From: Desulfocapsa sp.
Lineage (GTDB): Bacteria; Desulfobacterota; Desulfobulbia; Desulfobulbales; Desulfocapsaceae
Assembly: GCA_022712895.1 (NCBI GenBank)
Contig: JAFLJS010000028.1
Location: forward strand, 84,189-148,188
Reading direction: 5' to 3'
Length of the DNA: 64,000 nt
Made by a program: the position numbers and the translations under genes. The notes under the pieces were generated by a model. It saw only the letters and a program-made list of their open reading frames with translations, had not been told where the DNA came from and did no database searches. Positions 7,929 through 15,952 of this stretch are shown here, piece by piece (the first letter of the stretch is position 1; every line of letters starts with the position of its first letter).

Positions 7929-10900
7929 ATGAATAACTCAAGACAAGAACTCCCTCAAGCAAACAGTGTATTAGAGGCTGTTATTCGTTTTTGCCTGCTG
8001 CACAAGGTTGTGGTGGGTTTATTGCTGCTGGCCACCATTGGCTGGGGAATCACCGTTTCCCCTTTTGATCCGCAAATAGATGGATTAGTCCGTGATCCGG
8101 TACCGGTTGATGCCATTCCTGATATTGGTGAGAACCAGCAGATTGTATTTACTAAATGGGCTGGACGTTCTCCTCAGGATGTTGAAGACCAGGTAACCTA
8201 TCCACTCACCGTCTCTTTACTTGGGCTGCCAGGAGTCAAGACCGTTCGCAGCTATTCAATGTTTGGGTTCTCATCGATTTACGTTATTTTTGACGATTCG
8301 GTGGAGTTTTACTGGTCCCGCTCAAGACTCCTTGAAAAACTGGCCAGCCTGCCACCAGGCAGTTTGCCAGACGATGCGAAACCAACCCTTGGCCCCGATG
8401 CCACAGGACTTGGGCAGATATTCTGGTACACCCTTGAAGGCAGGACGCCCGATGGAGAACCAGCAGGTGGCTGGGATCTTGCGGAACTACGTTCCATACA
8501 AGATTGGTATGTCCGTTACGCCCTCATGGGAGTATCTGGCATTTCAGAGGTAGCCTCAGTGGGAGGTTTTGTCAAAGAGTATCAGATTGATGTTGATCCT
8601 GATGCCATGTATGACAAGGGCATAAGCCTTGCCGAGATTTTTACTGCCATTAAACAGTCAAATATCGATGTCGGCGCCCGCACAATTGAAATCAACCGGG
8701 TTGAATACGTCATTCGGGGTGTTGGATTTATTAAAAGCCTGGAAGACATTGAAAAAGCAGTAATCAAAGCAGTAGACAACATCCCAATCCGTGTCTCTGA
8801 TGTGGCAACGGTCACTCTGGGGCCGGCATTGAGACGCGGCGTACTTGACAAGGCAGGTGCAGAAACCGTTGGTGGTGTTGCCGTGGTTCGCTACGGTGAT
8901 AATCCCCTTGCAGCAATCGACAGAATAAAAACCAAAATCACTGAAATCTCCCCGGGCCTGCCTTCAAAGACATTGGCCGATGGCACCGTAAGCAAGGTGA
9001 CCATTGTTCCCTTTTACGACCGATCAGACCTTATCATCGAGACCCTTAACACCCTCAAAACTGCCCTTGGCCAGGAGGTCCTCATCACCATCATCGTGGT
9101 GCTGGTAACGGTAATGCACTTCAAGAGTTCATTTCTGGTTTCGGCTCTTTTGCCCCTTGCAGTTCTTATGTCTTTTATCGGCATGAAACTTTTTGGCGTG
9201 GATGCCAATGTGGTTGCCCTCTCCGGTATTGCCATTGCCATCGGTACCATTGTCGATATGGGGATTATTATCTGTGAAAATATCCTCACAAAACTTGATG
9301 AATCGGACCCGGAAGAATCAACACTACTTATTATTTATAAAGCGACTACAGAAGTGAGCAGTGCAGTGCTTACAGCTGTAACCACGACCATCGTCAGTTT
9401 CCTGCCGGTATTTACCATGCAGGCAGCAGAAGGAAAGTTGTTCAGGCCCCTTGCCTACACAAAAACTTTTGCCCTGATTTCCTCGGTGGTTATTGCCCTC
9501 ACTGTGCTTCCTCCCCTTGCCCATCTACTCTTTTCAAGAAGGAAGAAGGGAACCCGTCCAGGACTTATTCAGTTTATTATGCCGATACTGCTTATTGTGA
9601 CGGGCGCATTACTAGCCTGGAAGGTTCATATTTTTGGCTTAATCCTGGTGGGATTTGGTGTCTATCGTTTTATCTTAAAGTGGCTCCCCCGTCGCCTTAT
9701 GCTGGCCCTTGGCCGGGTAGAAAGCTGGATTGCCATTCTCATTATCACTCTGCTTCTGGCAAACAGCTGGCAACCCCTTGGCATAGAAAAGGGGAACTTT
9801 GCCAACATCAGTTTTGTAACATTATTGCTCGGTGGAATTCTTGGCACCCTACAGCTTTTTCAGCATTACTATCCGCTGCTATTGGGATGGTGCCTGCGCT
9901 TTAAAGCGGTTTTCCTAATCCTACCTCTGTTTGTTACCTTGATTGGTGCCATGATCTGGCTGGGCGCTCCACGATTAAGTTCCTGGATGCCGCTCTCCAT
10001 ACAAAAGAGTAGCGTTATGGTTAGCCTTTCTCACACCTTTCCAGGCCTTGGCAGAGAATTTATGCCGCCCCTTGACGAGGGTTCTTTTCTCTTTATGCCA
10101 ACCACTATGCCCCATGCGGGACTTTCAGAGGTGCAAGAAGTACTGGCCACACAAGACAGGGAAATTGCAGCAATTCATGAAGTGACAACCGCAGTTGGCA
10201 AACTGGGCAGAGCGGAAACGCCCCTTGATCCGGCGCCACTTTCCATGATTGAGACCATCATTAACTATCACTCCGAATATTTACTTGATGCAAAGGGGAA
10301 ACGACTTCGCTTTAAACATCGAATCGACAAAAAAGATTACTTCAAAACCTCAACAGGTGTACTGGTCGGGGCCGCAGATGGTATCCCCTATCTTGTTCAA
10401 GGTCGCTTTGAACGAGACGAAAATGACCAACTAATCCCAGATAAAAGGGGTAAAGTTTTTAGAATCTGGCGTACCGCTCTTGATCCTGCTATCAATCCTG
10501 GCCGCGAACCTTGGCCAGGAATTCGTAATAACGACGACATCTGGAACGAAATTATTCGTGCAGGAGAAATCCCCGGAGTCACGTCAGCGCCAAAACTGCA
10601 ACCCATTGCCACACGCATAGTGATGCTGCAAACGGGAATGCGTGTCCCCATGGGGGTAAAAATTAAGGGGCCGGATCTTGCGACCATCGAACAGGTTGCT
10701 TTGCAGATTGAACAGCTAGTCAAGCAGGTACCTTCGGTGGCACCGCTCACAGTCCTTGCCGACAGAGTTGTGGGCAAGCCTTATCTTGAAATTATTATAA
10801 ATCGTGATGCCATTGCCCGTTACGGAATTCAGCTTGGCAAAGTGCAGGAAGTTATCGCTGTGGCCGTTGGCGGCAAAATGATCACCACAACAGTTGAGGG

Positions 10901-11831
10901 ACGAGAGCGCTATCCGGTACGCGTTAGATATCAACGTGAACGACGTGATTCCATTGAAGCCTTGCACCGAATTCTGGTAACCGCTCCAGCCGGAGAACAG
11001 ATTCCTCTCATCCAACTCGCCGATATCCATTATGTGCGCGGCCCACAGATGATCAAAAGTGAAGATACCTTCCTCACGGCCTATGTGCTTTTTGACATGA
11101 AAAAAGGAAATGCCGAAGTGGATGTGGTGGAAGAAACCAAAAAGTTCTTACAGGAAAGGATCGATACGGGTGAACTGATACTGCCCGCAGGAGTCTCTTA
11201 CACCTTCGCCGGAAACTATGAAAACCAGATAAGGGCCCAAAAACGATTAAGTGTTATCCTACCCTTGGCACTGCTGATCATTATGGTCATTCTCTACCTG
11301 CAGTTTAAATCCATGGCCACTACCGCCATGGTTTTTTCAGCAATTCTTGTGGCCTGGTCGGGTGGATTTATCATGATCTGGCTCTACGGGCAGGACTGGT
11401 TTCTTAATTTCGCCCTCTTCAACACGGATATGCGTGCACTTTTCCAGGTGCGTGATATCAACCTCTCCGTTGCCATCTGGGTTGGCTTTCTGGCACTTTT
11501 TGGAATTGCCACCGATGATGGTGTACTGATGGCAACCTACCTTGATGAATCCCGAACACGTTTTCAGGGAAAAACCAAACAGGATATTCGGCATATGGTG
11601 ATAAAAGGTGCAAAACGCCGCATTCGGCCAGCTCTAATGACTTCTGCCACAACAATTCTTGCCCTGATTCCAATTCTCACATCCAGTGGTCGTGGCTCAG
11701 ATATCATGGTGCCCATGGCAATCCCCTCTTTTGGCGGGATGATTATAGCGTTGCTTACTGTTTTTGTGGTGCCGGTGTTATATTGTTGGGTTGAAGAGTT
11801 CCGGTTGGGGAGAAGTCTAACGAGCGGGTAA
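7929..11831 (+). CDS. cusA: Heavy-metal RND efflux pump (CusA/CzcA family), long form
   Basis: 1300 residues against about 1040 for E. coli CusA. The N-terminal membrane entry and pore domain show the HME signature (PVDAIPDIGENQQIV, WAGRSPQDVEDQVTYPL). TM4 carries a charged proton-relay region, GTIVDMGIIICEN, and the C-terminal half has GIATDDGVLMATYLDE. The extra length is mainly an insertion of several hydrophobic segments around 9545-9990 and a soluble insertion around 10280-10540. The protein exports metal cations (copper, silver, zinc or cobalt) from cytoplasm or periplasm using proton influx. It follows the adaptor gene by four bases. The ion cannot be fixed from sequence. Confidence 0.93.
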   Translation: MNNSRQELPQANSVLEAVIRFCLLHKVVVGLLLLATIGWGITVSPFDPQIDGLVRDPVPVDAIPDIGENQQIVFTKWAGRSPQDVEDQVTYPLTVSLLGLPGVKTVRSYSMFGFSSIYVIFDDSVEFYWSRSRLLEKLASLPPGSLPDDAKPTLGPDATGLGQIFWYTLEGRTPDGEPAGGWDLAELRSIQDWYVRYALMGVSGISEVASVGGFVKEYQIDVDPDAMYDKGISLAEIFTAIKQSNIDVGARTIEINRVEYVIRGVGFIKSLEDIEKAVIKAVDNIPIRVSDVATVTLGPALRRGVLDKAGAETVGGVAVVRYGDNPLAAIDRIKTKITEISPGLPSKTLADGTVSKVTIVPFYDRSDLIIETLNTLKTALGQEVLITIIVVLVTVMHFKSSFLVSALLPLAVLMSFIGMKLFGVDANVVALSGIAIAIGTIVDMGIIICENILTKLDESDPEESTLLIIYKATTEVSSAVLTAVTTTIVSFLPVFTMQAAEGKLFRPLAYTKTFALISSVVIALTVLPPLAHLLFSRRKKGTRPGLIQFIMPILLIVTGALLAWKVHIFGLILVGFGVYRFILKWLPRRLMLALGRVESWIAILIITLLLANSWQPLGIEKGNFANISFVTLLLGGILGTLQLFQHYYPLLLGWCLRFKAVFLILPLFVTLIGAMIWLGAPRLSSWMPLSIQKSSVMVSLSHTFPGLGREFMPPLDEGSFLFMPTTMPHAGLSEVQEVLATQDREIAAIHEVTTAVGKLGRAETPLDPAPLSMIETIINYHSEYLLDAKGKRLRFKHRIDKKDYFKTSTGVLVGAADGIPYLVQGRFERDENDQLIPDKRGKVFRIWRTALDPAINPGREPWPGIRNNDDIWNEIIRAGEIPGVTSAPKLQPIATRIVMLQTGMRVPMGVKIKGPDLATIEQVALQIEQLVKQVPSVAPLTVLADRVVGKPYLEIIINRDAIARYGIQLGKVQEVIAVAVGGKMITTTVEGRERYPVRVRYQRERRDSIEALHRILVTAPAGEQIPLIQLADIHYVRGPQMIKSEDTFLTAYVLFDMKKGNAEVDVVEETKKFLQERIDTGELILPAGVSYTFAGNYENQIRAQKRLSVILPLALLIIMVILYLQFKSMATTAMVFSAILVAWSGGFIMIWLYGQDWFLNFALFNTDMRALFQVRDINLSVAIWVGFLALFGIATDDGVLMATYLDESRTRFQGKTKQDIRHMVIKGAKRRIRPALMTSATTILALIPILTSSGRGSDIMVPMAIPSFGGMIIALLTVFVVPVLYCWVEEFRLGRSLTSG

Positions 11832-11857
11832 AAAGAGTTCTTGAACTATTACCTGCT

Positions 11858-13378
11858 TCATTGGCTGTTTAACGTGGTGACGATCTTGCGAAAGCTGTTT
11901 AAGCCTGATTCAAGGTTGGCGACAATCTCCAGGGCAAGAATATCCGGGTCTGGCAAATTATCCAGATCGGCAAGACTTTTGTCTTTCACCCAGAAGATAT
12001 CAAGGTTGGTTTTGTCACGGGCAATGATCTCATCGTAACGAAACCTACGCCATCTGCCATCGGGTTTTGCTGCGCTCCATGTTTCTTTTCTTTTATGGCG
12101 ATTTTGGGGATTATAACAGCTGATAAATTCTTGCAGATGCTCAAAGCGCATGGGGCTTTTCTTGGGAGTGTGGTGAATATTATTGCGGTAATCATAGATC
12201 CACACCTCTTTTGTCCACGGGTCCTTAGAGGCAGGTTTGTTATCAAAGAACAGAACATTGGCCTTAACCCCCTGGGCATAGAAGATACCTGTGGGCAGGC
12301 GGAGGATGGTGTGCAGGTCAGCGGTCTTTAATAGCTCCTTACGTACGGTTTCCCCAGCGCCACCTTCAAAGAGAACATTGTCGGGTAATACCACTGCGGC
12401 TTCACCATCTATTTTGAGCAGGGATTTAATATGCTGAAGGAAGTTCAGTTGTTTGTTTGAGGTGGTGGCCCAAAAATCCTGGCGGTTATAATTGAGATCC
12501 TGCTTTTCAAGTTTTCCCTCTTCGTTGGTAATGGTCATGCTGGATTTTTTACCAAAGGGCGGATTGGCAAGGACATAATCGTAGCGCTCCCCCGTATCGG
12601 TGATCAAGGCATCGGCAGAGGAGATAAAACTTTCCCCGTCAATCTCGCCGATATTGTGGAGAAACATATTCATCAAACATAATCTACGGGTGCCAGCGAC
12701 AATCTCATTGCCGTGGAAGGTACTGTTTTTGAGATGAGTCTTTTCATCGCGGTCAAGGCGGTTATGTTCAACAATAAAATCATAGGCAGCCAGAAAAAAT
12801 CCCCCCGTGCCACAGGCGGGATCAACAATGGATTTCAGAGGTTTGGGTTCAATACAGGCCACCATGGTTTTGATCAGAGCGCGAGGCGTAAAATATTGTC
12901 CTGCGCCACTCTTGGTGTCTTCTGCATTTTTTTCCAGCAGCCCTTCGTAAATCTTACCCTTCACATCAGTGCCGAGTAGGCTCCACTGTTCCTGGTCGAT
13001 CATATCAATGACTTTCAGAAGCTTGGCAGGGTCCTGGATTTTATTTTGGCTCTTGGTAAATATCTGCCCAAGGATTCCTTTTTCAGAGGACAAACTGCGA
13101 AGAAGCTGAACATAAAAAGTCTCAAGCTCAGCTCCCCGTTTCCCTGCCAGTGTCGGCCAATCGCAATGCTCACCATTTGCAATCTCGTTACCCTCAGCGT
13201 CTTTGACCATGGGGAAAGGAAGCCCCTTATTGTAGGGCGGTTGATTCAGTTCATGGGCCATCTTCAAAAAGAGCAAATAAGTAATCTGCTCCAGATAATC
13301 ACCATACCCCACCCCATCATCCCGCAGGACATGGGCGAAATTCCAGACCTTGGAGATTATTGTTGATTCGTTACTCAT
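11858..13378 (-). CDS. hsdM: Type I restriction-modification DNA methyltransferase subunit
   Basis: 506 residues, the usual HsdM length. There is an N-terminal helical HsdM domain, then a SAM-dependent N6-adenine methyltransferase domain. Motif I is VDPACGTGG (186-194) and catalytic motif IV is NPPF (272-275). It should assemble as HsdM2S to methylate adenine in the site chosen by HsdS, and with HsdR to cut unmodified DNA. It is the last gene of the minus-strand operon and is separated from the RhuM-Fic gene by about 106 bases. It converges on the efflux operon with only 26 bases between stops. Confidence 0.95.
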   Translation of the reverse strand: MSNESTIISKVWNFAHVLRDDGVGYGDYLEQITYLLFLKMAHELNQPPYNKGLPFPMVKDAEGNEIANGEHCDWPTLAGKRGAELETFYVQLLRSLSSEKGILGQIFTKSQNKIQDPAKLLKVIDMIDQEQWSLLGTDVKGKIYEGLLEKNAEDTKSGAGQYFTPRALIKTMVACIEPKPLKSIVDPACGTGGFFLAAYDFIVEHNRLDRDEKTHLKNSTFHGNEIVAGTRRLCLMNMFLHNIGEIDGESFISSADALITDTGERYDYVLANPPFGKKSSMTITNEEGKLEKQDLNYNRQDFWATTSNKQLNFLQHIKSLLKIDGEAAVVLPDNVLFEGGAGETVRKELLKTADLHTILRLPTGIFYAQGVKANVLFFDNKPASKDPWTKEVWIYDYRNNIHHTPKKSPMRFEHLQEFISCYNPQNRHKRKETWSAAKPDGRWRRFRYDEIIARDKTNLDIFWVKDKSLADLDNLPDPDILALEIVANLESGLNSFRKIVTTLNSQ

Positions 13379-13484
13379 TGTTGTTTCCTTCTATTTGAAC
13401 CTGTAGGCAATCCTTACAAGTTGATTTTTTTCTATATCGAGCGCCATGTTGAGTGGTATGTCGGAAAAACCGACATACCACTTT

Positions 13485-14462
13485 TCAATTCAGCATATTC
13501 ATAATGAGCTTAATCATGGTCTCTTTTTGTTTGGGGTCAGATTCAGCCACCAGTAGGGTTAGGGCTGCAAGTCCGGTGTCGTTGATAACGGGGATATCGT
13601 TTTGGTCTAAGAGGCGATTGTTACGATGGAGAAAATCCACAAACAGCAAAGCGCCACTGCGTTTGTTGCCGTCAGAGAAGGGGTGGTTCTTCACCATAAA
13701 GTAGAGAAGATGGGCAGCCTTGCTTTCGATGGTGGGGTAGGCTGGTTCGCCAAAGACGGATTGGTTGAGATTGCCCAAGATGCTTGCCAAGCCATCGGCT
13801 CGTACTTGGGCAAACAGGTCGGTGGCCTCATTTCGTGCCATGAGCTGTTTCTTTAACTCAAGCAAGGTGGCCATGGCAGTTTCAGGCGTTGGCAATGTGC
13901 CACCAGTTTGGCCTTTAGGGGTATCGAGTAATCCTTCATCATAGCGTTGGAGCCAGAGGAAGGTTTGGGTATAGCGACTGAGGATTTCCACCAGACCTCG
14001 GCCCGAATCTAACTGTAGGTCGGGGGACCTAGCGGTCTTTTGGATGAGTTTTAAGGCCTGCTCTAATTCGTTGGCATTTTGCTCAAAGCGTTGCTGATTA
14101 AGGGCGTAACCTTGGATGAGATAATCTTTGAGGCGATTGGTGGCCCAGATGCGAAACTGGGTGCCTTGCGGTGATTTTACTCGGTAACCAACAGAGATGA
14201 TGACATCAAGATTATAATATTCAATCTCTCTTTTAACGCTTCTTTGGCCCTCAGTTTGAACTGTCGCAAAATTTGCGACAGTTGAGTTTCGACGCAATTC
14301 CCCTTCCTTAAAGACATTGTTGATATGCTTGCCAATGGTTTTCAGGTCTCTGGCAAAGAGTTCCGCGATCTGCTGACGATTGAGCCAGACGGTTTCTTCG
14401 TCAAACTTGACGCGAACCTCGGTTTGTTTATCGGCGGTTTGATATATTTCGATCTTATTCAC
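13485..14462 (-). CDS. RhuM-like N-terminal domain fused to a Fic/Doc-type domain
   Basis: 325 residues lying between hsdS and hsdM. The N-terminal ~120 residues resemble RhuM (virulence RhuM family) proteins, for example DEETVWLNRQQIAELF, EYYNLDVIISVGYRV and FRIWATNRLKDYL, a phage-antirepressor-like fold. The C-terminal part carries the Fic motif HPFSDGNKRSG at 260-270, with NKR as in Doc-type kinases rather than the GNGR of AMP-transferring Fic proteins. The ATG overlaps the hsdS stop by four bases, so it is co-translated with the restriction genes. It may modify a host or phage protein or regulate the system. Its exact activity is not known from sequence. Confidence 0.88.
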   Translation of the reverse strand: MNKIEIYQTADKQTEVRVKFDEETVWLNRQQIAELFARDLKTIGKHINNVFKEGELRRNSTVANFATVQTEGQRSVKREIEYYNLDVIISVGYRVKSPQGTQFRIWATNRLKDYLIQGYALNQQRFEQNANELEQALKLIQKTARSPDLQLDSGRGLVEILSRYTQTFLWLQRYDEGLLDTPKGQTGGTLPTPETAMATLLELKKQLMARNEATDLFAQVRADGLASILGNLNQSVFGEPAYPTIESKAAHLLYFMVKNHPFSDGNKRSGALLFVDFLHRNNRLLDQNDIPVINDTGLAALTLLVAESDPKQKETMIKLIMNMLN

Positions 14463-15952
14463 GGCTTCTGCTCTGCGTTGATTTGTTGTAATAACTCACT
14501 GGCGGGCTGCCAGTCTGCTTCGTTGCGACAAGCTGCAAGGGCGGTGGAGTCAAGCAGTTCACCGGCAAAGGCCTTTTTAAGGATGGACTGGCGCAAGGCC
14601 TCGGCTTTTGCAAGGCTTGCGGTGATGGTTTGTTCTATATTGTCGCAGACGGAGAGACGGGATTCTATTTCTTGAATGATTTGCTGTTGTTCGGGAAGGG
14701 AGAGCAATGGAAGAGGTAAATTGTTTACAATGGTTGCATTTACATTAGTCATTGTAGTGCCACTTCCCATTTTGTTTAAATAATTGACTGTTCTTCGTTC
14801 TGAAATTAGGAGACTATAGAATTTGCCACAAAGCATTGCTCCAAGTCGTAGAAATAGACTCCCTGTACCACAAAACCAGTTATTTTCTTTTATAGTAATG
14901 GGGGCTGTTCTGCCCATTTCACCTCTTCTACCTACGATAATATCGTTTGTTTTGAGAAAATATTGAGACAGTGATTGGGCTTTAGATTTGGAAATGAAAA
15001 TCTGAGGGTTAATTGTTTGATTTCTTATGTGTTTAGGATTTATTATTGGTACGCCCATTTCTACATATTCATGTTTGTGTAACTGGGTGCCAAAAGGACC
15101 TATTTGAATTTTTTGGCATATTGAACCTGTTTTGACCCATTGCCATTCAAGGGGCAACGTAGGTAACATCGCCAACTCTTCCTCCGTCAGAGATGGGAAC
15201 TCTTTCAATGCTCTCGGCTTTGTCGGTTTTCTTCCCTCCTTGCCACCATCCTCCCAAAGCTGGACGGCTTCTTGCCATTTGGTCAGTTGTTGTTGGTGAT
15301 GGCTTTGGCGTTCAGTTTGTATTTGTTGGAGGAGTTCACTGGCGGTTGGGAGGTTTGCTTGTTTGGCGCGCCACGCTTTGCTGAGTTCCCCCGTGAAGGC
15401 TTTTTTGAGGACGGCCTGGCGATAGATTTTAAGTTGAGCACTGGCCTTGTTTAGATCGCTGATGCCGTTATCTAAACTACTGAAGAGTTCTTCGATCTTG
15501 GCAACAATGGCTCGTTGTTCTGGGAGGGGGGCAACTTTAAATGGAATTGTCTTTAATCGTCCTTGGGTTAATTTTAACCTCGTAGTGCCAGAAACAAAAC
15601 CATGGTAATTAAAGTTATTTAAGTAATGTTTTAAAAAATCATCGTTAAACTTTGATTTGAGAATATGTGCATGATTGTTAACCCATGTTTTGCCCGATAT
15701 TTTGTACGCCACATCTTTTGATAAATCAAAAAAAGGCGCAGCATCTTCGCCTACTAATACAAAATTCCCACTCGTTAAGTAATCATCAATATATCCAACT
15801 TGACCTGTTGCTCCATAATAAGGGAATAGTTCACTTGTATCTTTGCCCTTAATTCTGTTTGCTCTTTCTTTGGAGTTTATTGGTTTCCTTAAATTATCAT
15901 AAATATCACAAGCATCCAACAAACTGCATTCAACCCAATCATCTCTCATCAC
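14459..15952 (-). CDS. hsdS: Type I restriction-modification specificity subunit
   Basis: 497 residues with the two target-recognition domains expected of HsdS, each followed by a conserved coiled-coil spacer: LPEQRAIVAKIEELFSSLD near residue 140 and LPEQQQIIQEIESRLSV near 430. The repeated tail motifs (ILKKAFAGELL, VLKKAFTGELS) are classic for the family. The two domains determine the two halves of a bipartite recognition site, which cannot be read from sequence. The start overlaps the hsdR stop by four bases. Part of the recognition domain (about 14700-15110) is A/T-rich compared with its neighbours, as expected for exchangeable specificity segments. Confidence 0.93.
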   Translation of the reverse strand: MMRDDWVECSLLDACDIYDNLRKPINSKERANRIKGKDTSELFPYYGATGQVGYIDDYLTSGNFVLVGEDAAPFFDLSKDVAYKISGKTWVNNHAHILKSKFNDDFLKHYLNNFNYHGFVSGTTRLKLTQGRLKTIPFKVAPLPEQRAIVAKIEELFSSLDNGISDLNKASAQLKIYRQAVLKKAFTGELSKAWRAKQANLPTASELLQQIQTERQSHHQQQLTKWQEAVQLWEDGGKEGRKPTKPRALKEFPSLTEEELAMLPTLPLEWQWVKTGSICQKIQIGPFGTQLHKHEYVEMGVPIINPKHIRNQTINPQIFISKSKAQSLSQYFLKTNDIIVGRRGEMGRTAPITIKENNWFCGTGSLFLRLGAMLCGKFYSLLISERRTVNYLNKMGSGTTMTNVNATIVNNLPLPLLSLPEQQQIIQEIESRLSVCDNIEQTITASLAKAEALRQSILKKAFAGELLDSTALAACRNEADWQPASELLQQINAEQKP

